Shown: one piece after another, positions 1 through 6,215 of the stretch
Layout: every line of letters begins with the position of its first letter
Numbering within the stretch: position 1 is the stretch's first letter
From: Bifidobacterium breve
Lineage (GTDB): Bacteria; Actinomycetota; Acidimicrobiia; Acidimicrobiales; Ilumatobacteraceae
Direction: 5' to 3'
Length of the DNA stretch: 10,202 nucleotides
Assembly (NCBI GenBank): GCA_945869715.1
Contig: CAMBPP010000044.1
Coordinates: 1 to 10,202 of the forward strand
Made by a program: the position numbers and the translations under genes
The notes under the pieces: model-generated
Databases searched by the model: none
Told to the model about the DNA's origin: nothing
Seen by the model: the letters and a program-made list of their open reading frames with translations, nothing else

Positions 1-900
1 GCACTTGCCGATGCACCGGGTAAACCACTTCTCGCCAATGCGTATCAAGAGCGCTACATGCCCGGTTCTACTTTTAAAGTGCTCACCACCGCAACAGGTT
101 TAGAAGCGGGCTTCATTAGTACGGCGAGTGAATGGCCCGATGAAAATTCGTGGACACCACCGAACACGAAGAACCCAATTCAGAACTACGGCAAGAAAAC
201 TTGTGGTGGCGACATGTTCGAAGTGTTTCGCCGCAGCTGCAATATTCCCTTTGCACGCATGAGCGCCGACATGGGCCCTGAAGTAATGGTGAACGGTGTG
301 AAGAAGTGGGGCGTCGGAGAAAAGCTGCCCATCGATTTGCCCAATGCGGCGGCCAGCACTTTTGGTGGCGAGGTTGCCGACTTCACCGATTCACTTGCCC
401 TCTTGGCAATTCATGGTTTTGGCCAGGGCAGCGTGCAGATGGTTCCTATACATATGGCCATGGTGGCGGCCACGGTGGCCAACGGCGGGGCCATGATGAA
501 GCCCTATGTGGTGGCTAAGACCCTGGCGCACAATGGCACCGAGCTGTCGAGCACTTCACCAGAAGTGTGGCGCCAACCCGTTTCCCCCGCCACGGCGGCC
601 ACTTTGAACACCTTTATGGTGGGCGTGGCAAAAGAGGGCACGGCGAAGTGCTGTTTGGCCTTGGCTGGTGGCATTCAGGCCGCTGCCAAAACGGGCACCG
701 CCCAGCTCAATGCCCCAGGCGAAACCCAACGTTCACACGCCTGGATCACCGCTTTTGCCCCCGCCGAGGCCCCTCGGGTGGCCGTTGCGGTGATGCTGAA
801 GGGCGTGAATGCCCAAATCAGCGCCGGAACGGGCGGAACCTTGGCTGGCCCCGTGGCCAAAGTGCTGCTCGACCGTGCTTTGAAGGTAGTTCCGCAATGA
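1..900 (+). CDS. pbpA: Class B penicillin-binding protein (PbpA type), C-terminal part
   Basis: This is the transpeptidase end of a class B penicillin-binding protein, which cross-links peptidoglycan peptides on the outer face of the membrane during elongation or septation. The frame is open from base 1, so the N-terminus (membrane anchor and dimerisation domain) lies outside the window; 299 residues are visible. All three active-site motifs are present: SxxK as STFK (catalytic Ser at bases 67-69, Lys at 76-78), SxN as SCN (235-243), and KTG (688-696, followed by TA). The stop TGA is at 898-900. The neighbour is pknB, 41 bases downstream on the same strand, as in the actinobacterial rodA-pbpA-pknB arrangement; M. 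tuberculosis has pknA between pbpA and pknB, and that gene is absent here. The sequence favours GCC and other C-ending codons. PbpA rather than FtsI is inferred from context; the transpeptidase assignment itself is firm. Confidence 0.93.
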   Translation, partial: ALADAPGKPLLANAYQERYMPGSTFKVLTTATGLEAGFISTASEWPDENSWTPPNTKNPIQNYGKKTCGGDMFEVFRRSCNIPFARMSADMGPEVMVNGVKKWGVGEKLPIDLPNAAASTFGGEVADFTDSLALLAIHGFGQGSVQMVPIHMAMVAATVANGGAMMKPYVVAKTLAHNGTELSSTSPEVWRQPVSPATAATLNTFMVGVAKEGTAKCCLALAGGIQAAAKTGTAQLNAPGETQRSHAWITAFAPAEAPRVAVAVMLKGVNAQISAGTGGTLAGPVAKVLLDRALKVVPQ

Positions 901-935
901 ATCCTCGGGGTTCGTTACACGTCGGTAACCTCTAG
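897..935 (+). other. 12-codon ORF overlapping the pbpA stop, in frame with pknB
   Basis: An ATG at 897 overlaps the pbpA stop codon as ATGA and opens 12 codons that end at TAG (933-935). Only two codons then separate this stop from the pknB ATG at 942, in the same frame. The arrangement could let ribosomes finishing pbpA restart and terminate right beside the pknB start. It could also be chance, or the relic of a longer N-terminus of PknB. No peptide function is suggested. Confidence 0.25.
926..931 (+). promoter_or_regulatory. Possible -10 box for pknB (TAACCT)
   Basis: TAACCT fits the TANNNT pattern of actinobacterial -10 boxes and lies 10 bases before the pknB ATG, so a transcript from it would have only a few leader bases. 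No Shine-Dalgarno site is visible before the ATG. No good -35 box is seen. Weak support; read-through from pbpA is equally possible. Confidence 0.25.
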
Positions 936-941
936 AGACGT

Positions 942-2984
942 ATGACTGGCAACGACAAAGCGATAGTGAATGATCGCTATGAAATTCAACAGCGTGTCGG
1001 GCGCGGTGGAATGGCCGACGTCTTTTTGGCCCGCGACATTTTGCTCGACCGCCCCGTTGCCGTCAAAGTACTTTTTCCTGAATTTGCCACCGACCCTGCC
1101 TTCGTTGAGCGCTTCCGCCGCGAGGCCCAAGCTGCCGCCAACCTGAACCACCCCAACATTGTGTCGGTGTACGACTGGGGCCGCGTGGGCAATACCTATT
1201 TCATGGCAATGGAATATGTAGAGGGTCGCACGCTTGCCGACATTTTGCGTGCCGAGAAACAACTCTCGAGCGCCCAAGCCAGCGACATTGCGAGCGAAGT
1301 TGCCGCAGCGTTGTCTTTTGCACATCGCAATGGTGTGGTGCACCGCGATGTGAAGCCGGCCAACATTCTCATTGGCGCCAATGGTGCAGTCAAAGTTGCC
1401 GACTTCGGTATTGCGCGCGCGGTCGATACGCGACAAGAGTCGAACCTCACACAAGTGGGTGCCGTTATGGGCACCGCAACTTATTTTTCTCCAGAACAAG
1501 CACAAGGTGGTCAGCCCGACCCGCGCAGCGATGTGTATTCGCTGGGCATTGTGTTGTACGAAATGGTGGCGGGTACTCCCCCGTTCACTGGTGACAATGC
1601 TGTTTCTGTTGCTTATAAGCAAGTGCACGATTACCCACAGCCGTTGAATCAAATTGTTCTCGATATTCCACGCAGCTTTGAAGCCATTGTGGCGAAATGC
1701 TTAGCAAAAGATGCTTCTGTGCGTTACCAAAGTGCCGATGCGGTGCGCGACGACCTGCGTCGTTTCCGCGAAGGTGCCGATGTGGGTGCACTTATTGAAG
1801 CATTGGGCGGCAGCGTTGCTGGAGCCACCACGGTCATGGCACAAACCCCAACTGGTGGCGCTGCGAACTACCCCACTGGTGATGCTGCAACTACGCAAGC
1901 TATGCCCATTGTTGGTGCAGGTGTTGGTGGCACGCAAGTAATGCCCGCAACTGGTGGCGGCGCTGCAACTGGCGGCACGTATCTTCCACCGTACGACGAT
2001 GAACCACCGCGTAAGGCTGGCTTGTACATCGTTGCTGCGTTCATTGCGGTCATTGCATTACTTGGTGGTGCATTCGCGTTGTTCAGTTCGCTTACGGGTA
2101 GCAACTCATCGAGCGATATGAAATTGCCGAACGTGGTGAACCTCACGTTGTCTGATGCGAGCAAAGTGTTGCTCGACCTTGGCCTCAACCCTGTACCGAA
2201 CCCAGTTGCTAAAGATGGCGTGGGCGACGATGTGGTGTACGGGCAAGACCCATTGCCCGATGTGGTGATGCGTAAAGGCGACAACGTCACTATTACGTAT
2301 AACCCGAAAAAAGCGCCTGTTGCTGTGCCATCCATTCAAGGTTTGTCGGTGAAAGATGCAACAGCGTTGTTGTTGTCGAAGGGTTTACAGCTCACTGTTT
2401 CTGAAGTGCGCAACGACCCCACTATTCCTGCGAACCAAATTATTTCTCAAGACCCTGGTGCAAATGCTGAAGTGCCTGCGGGTTCTGCAGTGAAAGTTGT
2501 GGTGTCGGGTGGTGCGGGGCAAGTAACGGTGCCGAGCATTGAAGGTCAAACTGCCGATGCAGCAACGCAGTTGTTGAAGTCGACCCCGTACAACTTCATT
2601 GTGTCGGTACAAAACGAAGTGAGTGTTGATGTAGCAAAGGGTCGCGTTGTTCGCACCGACCCCGCAATTGGCGGGCCCATTGAAGCGGGCGCTGCAATTA
2701 CCATTTATGTTTCAAGTGGCCCACAACAAGTAGAAGTGCCCGACGTCGAAGGCCGCACTGAAGGTGAAGCCCGCGTGTCGTTGAATACTCGTGGTCTGGG
2801 TGTTGAAGTTGCATATGTGGATGTGCCTGCTGGTTCGTTGAACGATGGCAAAGTCATTTCACAAGGCGTGCCATACAAGTCGATGGTTGACCCAGCAACT
2901 GTGGTGAAACTCACTGTGGGTAAAGCTATTGCTGCGGCAACCACTGTTGCGCCAGCACCTGCTCCCGCAACCTCTGCCCCGTAA
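942..2984 (+). CDS. pknB: PASTA-domain Ser/Thr protein kinase PknB
   Basis: A membrane-anchored Hanks-type kinase that senses peptidoglycan fragments or lipid II through external PASTA repeats and phosphorylates division and wall-synthesis proteins. The kinase domain covers about residues 12-272: glycine loop GRGGMA, ATP lysine K42 in VAVKVL, catalytic loop HRDVKPAN (H134-D136), DFG at 154-156, and SPE in place of APE. A Thr/Gly/Pro-rich juxtamembrane linker (about 290-355) precedes one membrane helix (about 359-384). Four PASTA repeats start near residues 394, 461, 528 and 597, followed by an Ala/Pro tail. The 680-residue length is normal for the family. The ATG at 942 places the kinase domain 11 residues in, as expected. 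It lies downstream of pbpA and converges on trpG with 8 bases between. Alanine codons change strongly from GCC in the kinase part to GCA/GCT/GCG in the PASTA part. The identification is very secure. Confidence 0.97.
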   Translation: MTGNDKAIVNDRYEIQQRVGRGGMADVFLARDILLDRPVAVKVLFPEFATDPAFVERFRREAQAAANLNHPNIVSVYDWGRVGNTYFMAMEYVEGRTLADILRAEKQLSSAQASDIASEVAAALSFAHRNGVVHRDVKPANILIGANGAVKVADFGIARAVDTRQESNLTQVGAVMGTATYFSPEQAQGGQPDPRSDVYSLGIVLYEMVAGTPPFTGDNAVSVAYKQVHDYPQPLNQIVLDIPRSFEAIVAKCLAKDASVRYQSADAVRDDLRRFREGADVGALIEALGGSVAGATTVMAQTPTGGAANYPTGDAATTQAMPIVGAGVGGTQVMPATGGGAATGGTYLPPYDDEPPRKAGLYIVAAFIAVIALLGGAFALFSSLTGSNSSSDMKLPNVVNLTLSDASKVLLDLGLNPVPNPVAKDGVGDDVVYGQDPLPDVVMRKGDNVTITYNPKKAPVAVPSIQGLSVKDATALLLSKGLQLTVSEVRNDPTIPANQIISQDPGANAEVPAGSAVKVVVSGGAGQVTVPSIEGQTADAATQLLKSTPYNFIVSVQNEVSVDVAKGRVVRTDPAIGGPIEAGAAITIYVSSGPQQVEVPDVEGRTEGEARVSLNTRGLGVEVAYVDVPAGSLNDGKVISQGVPYKSMVDPATVVKLTVGKAIAAATTVAPAPAPATSAP

Positions 2985-2987
2985 TTA

Positions 2988-3004
2988 ACGCGCTACAGGC
3001 GCGT
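2988..3004. terminator. Hairpin between convergent pknB and trpG
   Basis: A perfect 6-bp stem (ACGCGC / GCGCGT) with a 5-base loop lies across the convergent gene ends. It starts four bases after the pknB stop and spans the trpG stop codon, which partly lies in the loop. A bidirectional terminator would fit this place. However, no U-tract follows on the plus strand, and only a weak T-rich stretch (TTAATTA) follows on the minus strand, so the call is tentative. Confidence 0.35.
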
Positions 3005-3583
3005 GAGAAAGTTTACGATCATTTGATGACCGCTGTTCGTGAGAATGCTTTCAGGGTGAAACTGCACACCTTCAATATCGAATTCGCGATGACGCATTCC
3101 CATAATCATGCCGTCGGAAGTTTCTGCAGTCACTTCTAAACATGCAGGCAAGGTTGCGCGTTCCACAATGAGTGAGTGATAGCGCGTTGCTTGCACGGGT
3201 GATGGAACGCCGGTGAACACGCCGATGTTGTGATGTTCCACCATTGAAGTTTTTCCGTGCAGTAGTTCGGGGGCGCGCACCACGTTTCCACCGAACACGT
3301 GGCCAATTGCTTGATGTCCCAAACACACGCCGAAAATGGGAACCTTGCCGGCGAATGCGGAAATAGATGCGCACAAAATGCCAGCGTCTTCAGGGCGGCC
3401 AGGGCCAGGCGAGAGCAAAACGCCATCGGGGGCAAGGGCGAGAGCCTCTTCCACCGTTACTTCGTTGTTGCGCAGCACAATGGGCTCGGCGCCGAGTTCG
3501 CCCACATATTGGACGAGGTTGTAGACGAAAGAGTCGATGTTGTCGATGACGAGCACGCGGGCCGGGGCGCCAGAATTTGCCAT
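2993..3583 (-). CDS. trpG: Anthranilate / aminodeoxychorismate synthase glutamine amidotransferase (TrpG/PabA)
   Basis: A class I glutamine amidotransferase that releases ammonia from glutamine for anthranilate synthase (tryptophan) or aminodeoxychorismate synthase (folate), working in the cytoplasm with a TrpE or PabB partner not found in this window. The catalytic triad is visible: nucleophile C87 in GVCLGHQ, and H176 and E178 in HPES. The oxyanion segment SPGPGRPEDAG lies at 58-68 and YHSL at 135-138. The 196-residue length is usual for the family. The start is the ATG at 3583, seven residues before the conserved RVLVIDNIDSF beta strand. No Shine-Dalgarno is visible; a CAGGCT hexamer ends six bases before the ATG and might be a weak -10 of a leaderless transcript. 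It diverges from crgA (63 bases) and converges on pknB, as in M. tuberculosis, where the gene in this place is called trpG. Which pathway it serves, or whether both, cannot be told from sequence. Confidence 0.93.
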   Translation of the reverse strand: MANSGAPARVLVIDNIDSFVYNLVQYVGELGAEPIVLRNNEVTVEEALALAPDGVLLSPGPGRPEDAGILCASISAFAGKVPIFGVCLGHQAIGHVFGGNVVRAPELLHGKTSMVEHHNIGVFTGVPSPVQATRYHSLIVERATLPACLEVTAETSDGMIMGMRHREFDIEGVQFHPESILTNSGHQMIVNFLTRL

Positions 3584-3632
3584 GCCCTAAGCCTGCCAGC
3601 CAGCCGAAGCAATAAGCGCAGCATTTTGCGCC

Positions 3633-3638
3633 TACACT
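3633..3638 (+). promoter_or_regulatory. -10 box of a probable leaderless crgA transcript (TACACT)
   Basis: TACACT matches TANNNT and ends eight bases before the crgA GTG, so transcription should begin at or within two bases of the start codon. There is no Shine-Dalgarno sequence before the GTG, which fits leaderless translation, common in actinobacteria. Confidence 0.5.
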
Positions 3639-3646
3639 CTTTCCTC

Positions 3647-3988
3647 GTGGCTCCTCCAAAACGCAAAACCGGTGGTCGTGTAACTCCTAAGGGCACTAAG
3701 CCTGGTGGCTTGCACCAAACACATCATCTCGACCATGCCGACCCGAAGAGCATGCACGGTGTGAATACGCCTGATGCCAGTACGCGCTACACGCCGCCCA
3801 CCCCGAAGAGCTATTACGTGAGCCCGCCGTGGGTGCCCATTTTGATGTTCGTTTTGCTGGGCCTTGGGTCGCTCGTTATTTTGTGTTACTACCTGGGTGC
3901 AGTACCCGGCGGACGCAGCAACTGGTACCTCTTCGGTGGCCTTGCTTGCGTACTTGGTGGCTTGTACACCGCCACGAAATATCGATAG
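3647..3988 (+). CDS. crgA: Cell division protein CrgA
   Basis: CrgA is a small two-helix membrane protein found in actinobacteria. In mycobacteria it links FtsZ with septal wall enzymes, and in Streptomyces it restrains FtsZ-ring formation. The 113-residue product has a basic N-terminus (about 1-60; PKRKTGG, PPTPKSYY), a first membrane helix at about 62-83, a short external loop GAVPGGRSNWY, and a second helix at about 93-110 ending TKYR. The PxxxSPPW-helix-NWY-helix layout is typical of the family; mycobacterial and Streptomyces members are nearer 84-93 residues, so the N-terminal tail is somewhat long. The reading frame stays open far upstream, but GTG 3647 is chosen because a -10 box precedes it and upstream codons run antisense through trpG. 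Its position next to trpG and pknB matches the mycobacterial order. Confident. Confidence 0.92.
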   Translation: MAPPKRKTGGRVTPKGTKPGGLHQTHHLDHADPKSMHGVNTPDASTRYTPPTPKSYYVSPPWVPILMFVLLGLGSLVILCYYLGAVPGGRSNWYLFGGLACVLGGLYTATKYR

Positions 3989-3990
3989 TT

Positions 3991-4007
3991 CGGGCTGTTT
4001 TGGCCCG
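3991..4007 (+). terminator. Hairpin just after crgA
   Basis: CGGGC and GCCCG form a 5-bp GC stem with a 7-base loop, starting two bases after the crgA stop. It is well placed to end the crgA transcript but lacks a U-tract, so it may only stabilise the 3' end. The left arm and its loop also have an imperfect inverted partner at 4059-4070 (AAACAGCCCCGA), which would enclose the first DnaA box. Confidence 0.3.
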
Positions 4008-4032
4008 TATAGGGCTCATTACCTCAACTTTG

Positions 4033-4041
4033 TGTGGATAA
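4033..4041 (-). promoter_or_regulatory. DnaA box, perfect consensus
   Basis: The plus strand reads TGTGGATAA, the exact complement of the consensus box TTATCCACA. It points opposite to the two boxes further right. Confidence 0.6.
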
Positions 4042-4080
4042 AGGCGAGTTTTCCTCAGAAACAGCCCCGAACCGGCAGGT

Positions 4081-4134
4081 AAATTCTCGGCGAACAGTGT
4101 AGCAATTAACGGTACATACGGCGCCGAGAACACT
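4081..4134 (+). repeat. 54-bp structured repeat, copy 1
   Basis: This segment aligns without gaps to 10016-10069: 41 of 54 bases match, with 25 of 26 in the right half (4109-4134). The right half contains ACGGTACATACGG followed by CGCCGAGAACACT. The left arm TTCTCGGCG (4084-4092) and right arm CGCCGAGAA (4122-4130) form a perfect 9-bp stem with a 29-base loop. The function is unknown; it is not a match to any repeat, riboswitch or regulator site I recognise. Confidence 0.7.
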
Positions 4135-4196
4135 CTGGGGAGACGCTAAAACCCATACGGGGTAAGGGAAACCACCGAGTCGTAACAACAGCCATG

Positions 4197-4205
4197 TTAT
4201 TCACA
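4197..4205 (+). promoter_or_regulatory. DnaA box, TTATTCACA
   Basis: TTATTCACA fits the relaxed consensus TTATNCACA. It lies 35 bases before the perfect box at 4241, in the same orientation. Confidence 0.45.
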
Positions 4206-4240
4206 GAGGTGGAGTTACATTCGTGTCATTCTCAACAGGG

Positions 4241-4249
4241 TTATCCACA
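4241..4249 (+). promoter_or_regulatory. DnaA box, perfect consensus
   Basis: TTATCCACA is a perfect DnaA box. It lies in the context GGGTTATCCACAAG followed by a GGGGAAAA run, a style common in origin and dnaA-promoter regions. Confidence 0.6.
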
Positions 4250-4272
4250 AGTTGGGGAAAACTTCTCGCGCC

Positions 4273-4539
4273 CTACTCAAAAATGGGGGCGACAAATTCC
4301 ATTTCTTCCAAGCAATGCTTGGGCGGTGGTGGGTCTTCATCGGGAGCCATCACCATGCGTAATTCCACGCCACACACGCCACAGCGGTAGCGCACATTGA
4401 TGCGGCGCATTTCGCCCGCAGGCAGGGGCGGAGGGGTCGACATGGTCATGCTCTTCAACATGGCCAGGCCGACTTTCCAAATGAAGACAAACAAAAGCCC
4501 TCCAATGGCAAACCAAATAACGGCGCCAAAGGAGGGCAT
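4273..4539 (-). CDS. Small membrane-anchored zinc-ribbon-like protein, unrecognised
   Basis: I do not recognise a named family. The 88-residue product starts with a hydrophobic segment (about residues 5-28, FGAVIWFAIGGLLFVFIW) that should form one membrane helix. A short Pro-rich linker follows, then a likely metal site: C53 and C56 in YRCGVCG, and H75 and C76 in PPKHC. Between them is an acidic, Pro-rich loop (APDEDPPPP). CxxC plus HC suggests a zinc or iron ribbon facing the cytoplasm, but this is inference. The ATG at 4539 lies 13 bases after the thiolase stop, so it is probably the last gene of that operon. Translation could instead start at the internal ATG at 4443, which would give a 56-residue soluble protein without the helix; no clear Shine-Dalgarno decides between them. 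The frame continues upstream into the thiolase gene, and that extension is rejected. Confidence 0.7.
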   Translation of the reverse strand: MPSFGAVIWFAIGGLLFVFIWKVGLAMLKSMTMSTPPPLPAGEMRRINVRYRCGVCGVELRMVMAPDEDPPPPKHCLEEMEFVAPIFE

Positions 4540-4552
4540 TTGAGGTGTTTCT

Positions 4553-5722
4553 TTAGCCGAGGCGCTCGATAATGGTTGCGTTTGCCATGCCGCCACCTTC
4601 ACACATGGTCTGCAAGCCGTAGCGACCACCGGTGCGCTCAAGCTCGTTCAAGAGTGTGGTCATGAGGCGTGCACCCGAGCAACCAAGTGGGTGACCAATT
4701 GCGATAGCGCCACCGTTCACGTTCACTTTGTTCATGTCTGGGTGATGTTCTTTTTCCCATGCAAGAACAACTGATGCAAATGCCTCGTTGATTTCGATGA
4801 GGTCCATTTGGTCAATGTTCATACCGGCACGTTGCAACACTTTGTGTGTTGCAGGAATTGGTGCGGTGAGCATGAAGCGTGGGTCTGCACCAGCAAGTGA
4901 GAAGTCAACAAAACGTGCGCGTGGTGTGAGACCAAGTGCTTTTGCTTTTTCTTCGCTCATGATGAGAATTGCAGACGAACCGTCGGTGATTTGTGAAGAG
5001 TTACCGGCAGTAACGCGGCCACCTTCTTCTATGGGGCGGAACGATGGCTTCAACTTGCCAAGTGATTCACGTGTGGTGTCGCGCAAGCCTTCGTCTTGGG
5101 TCATCATGGCGCCGTCGGCACCAAGAACTGGCAAGATTTCAGCCTGAAAACGGCCTTCTCGGGTTGCGCGTGCGGCGTATTCCTGTGAGCGCACACCAAA
5201 TGCGTCCATGTCGTCGCGGCTAATGCCCCACTTGTCGGCAATGAGTTCTGCCGAGATGCCTTGGCCAACAAGGCCACCTTCTGATTCGTAACGAGCAGCA
5301 ACTGCTGGTCCGAATGGGAAACCAAATTTTCCTTCGGCCATTGACGAGCCCATTGGAACGCGTGACATGACTTCAACACCTGCAGCAACAACAACGTCGT
5401 ATGCACCGGCAATAACACCTTGTGCAGCGAAGTGTGCTGCTTGCTGGCTTGAACCGCACTGGCGGTCGATGGTGGTGCCAGGAATGCTGTCTGGCCAACC
5501 AGCTGCAAGAACTGCGTTGCGGCCGATGTTGACACCCTGCTCGCCTACTTGCATGACGCAACCCATGATGACGTCGTCAATAACTGCTGGGTCGATGCCG
5601 GTGCGGCTGATGAGAGCTTTCAATGTTTCAGCAGCCAGGTCTACTGGGTGCCAGTTTTGCAATTTGCCATTGCGCTTGCCGAGTGGCGTACGAATTGCGT
5701 CAACAATTACTGCGGTTGTCAC
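4553..5722 (-). CDS. Thiolase (acetyl-CoA C-acyltransferase), FadA5-like
   Basis: A degradative-type thiolase that splits a 3-ketoacyl-CoA with CoA into acetyl-CoA and a shortened acyl-CoA in the cytoplasm. The 389-residue length is normal. The active site is complete: acyl-accepting C89 in DRQCGSS, N312 in NEAFAS, H344 in GHPLGCSG, and the base C374 in MCEGGGM. The GHPxGCxG form and the C-terminus ending in TIIERL resemble mycobacterial FadA5, the steroid side-chain thiolase (from memory), so bulky or branched substrates are possible. The start is GTG at 5722 because a strong Shine-Dalgarno, GGAGGA, lies six bases upstream and the protein then begins at the first beta strand (TTAVIVDAIRTPLGKRNG). 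It follows marR by 54 bases and precedes the zinc-ribbon gene by 13. The enzyme class is sure, the substrate is not. Confidence 0.95.
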   Translation of the reverse strand: MTTAVIVDAIRTPLGKRNGKLQNWHPVDLAAETLKALISRTGIDPAVIDDVIMGCVMQVGEQGVNIGRNAVLAAGWPDSIPGTTIDRQCGSSQQAAHFAAQGVIAGAYDVVVAAGVEVMSRVPMGSSMAEGKFGFPFGPAVAARYESEGGLVGQGISAELIADKWGISRDDMDAFGVRSQEYAARATREGRFQAEILPVLGADGAMMTQDEGLRDTTRESLGKLKPSFRPIEEGGRVTAGNSSQITDGSSAILIMSEEKAKALGLTPRARFVDFSLAGADPRFMLTAPIPATHKVLQRAGMNIDQMDLIEINEAFASVVLAWEKEHHPDMNKVNVNGGAIAIGHPLGCSGARLMTTLLNELERTGGRYGLQTMCEGGGMANATIIERLG

Positions 5723-5728
5723 GATGAT

Positions 5729-5734
5729 TCCTCC
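5729..5734 (-). promoter_or_regulatory. Shine-Dalgarno site of the thiolase gene (GGAGGA)
   Basis: On the minus strand GGAGGA ends six bases before the GTG at 5722. It fixes the start codon and is the only clear Shine-Dalgarno in the window; the other genes appear leaderless or coupled to an upstream gene. Confidence 0.75.
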
Positions 5735-5776
5735 AACTAAATTTTCCCCGAATTGCTCAAAGTGAGCCTCGTTAGC

Positions 5777-6214
5777 CTAGCCCTCAAGCACCTTGCCGAA
5801 CACACGGTGCATGGCAATGACGTCGGTTTCTGTGAGGTGGTTTGTGAAAACCCGTTTCACTAGGCGGTAATAGACCACGCTGGCGGTGCGCCAATCGTCA
5901 CGGCCAATCTGGGTAAGGGTCACCGTCACGGCCCGGCCGTCTTCTTCATTCAGCTTCTCGCGGGCTACCAGTTCGGCGTCTTCCATATTGTCGAGCTGGC
6001 GCGACAGCGACGAGGGGTGCACCATCACTTTTTCGGCGAGTTCCATGAAGCGCATGTGGCCGCCGGCGGCATGCAACGCCTCCATCACTTCGAACCATGG
6101 GAGAGCCAAGTTGCATTCTTCTTGCAAGGCGCGGGTGAGCATGCGCTCGAGGGCACCATAGGAAATAAGGAACTCGCGCCACACTTCTAAACGGTCGGTG
6201 TCGGGAGCAGCCAT
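5777..6214 (-). CDS. MarR family transcriptional regulator
   Basis: A 145-residue winged-helix DNA-binding protein, the usual length for MarR regulators, which act as dimers and release DNA on binding small aromatic or other ligands. The N-terminal helix (about 8-33) and C-terminal helices (about 104-144) should form the dimer interface. The helix-turn-helix covers about 55-82 (MELAEKVMVHPSSLSRQLDNM) and the wing about 83-101, with the family-typical pattern of acidic residues, DGR, then VTVTLT. The ATG at 6214 begins one base after the TAA of the VOC gene, so the two are almost certainly co-transcribed and perhaps translationally coupled. It probably controls this operon or the downstream thiolase gene, but no operator can be assigned. 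Its GCC-rich codon use differs from the AT-richer choices of the thiolase and VOC genes beside it. Confidence 0.92.
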   Translation of the reverse strand: MAAPDTDRLEVWREFLISYGALERMLTRALQEECNLALPWFEVMEALHAAGGHMRFMELAEKVMVHPSSLSRQLDNMEDAELVAREKLNEEDGRAVTVTLTQIGRDDWRTASVVYYRLVKRVFTNHLTETDVIAMHRVFGKVLEG

Positions 6215-6215
6215 T

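Larger units (their letters stand above)
3989..4272. other. 284-bp gene-free region with DnaA boxes and a structured repeat; possible DnaA-binding locus
   Basis: No credible gene lies here. The stretch holds a post-crgA hairpin, two perfect DnaA boxes (4033-4041 and 4241-4249), one box fitting TTATNCACA (4197-4205), and one copy of the 54-bp repeat (4081-4134). Two perfect 9-mers in 284 bp are unlikely by chance (about 0.002 expected with equal base frequencies). Genes on both sides point into the region. The neighbourhood is the one that lies close to oriC in mycobacteria. It may be an origin, an origin-proximal DnaA titration site, or a DnaA-responsive control region; the sequence alone does not decide. 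Confidence 0.45.

Noticed and set aside
915..1652. 245-codon open frame on the minus strand inside pknB
   Set aside because: It is a codon-bias shadow of the kinase domain; its translation is His/Arg/Cys-rich with no recognisable domain.
3299..3646. N-terminal extension of crgA through trpG
   Set aside because: These codons run antisense to a certain gene, the translation is unlike CrgA, and a -10 box sits immediately before GTG 3647.
4110..4272. Riboswitch (cyclic-di-AMP type) suggested by the G-rich stretch after repeat copy 1
   Set aside because: I could not match the conserved core or stems, and no plus-strand gene follows for it to control.
3989..4272. Firm call of chromosomal oriC
   Set aside because: Only three boxes are present, no clear AT-rich unwinding element is visible, flanking genes converge and do not diverge, and dnaA/dnaN are not in view.
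4194..4400. Plus-strand ORF across the DnaA-box region into the zinc-ribbon gene
   Set aside because: It overlaps the DnaA boxes and a better-supported minus-strand gene, and its translation has no protein-like pattern.
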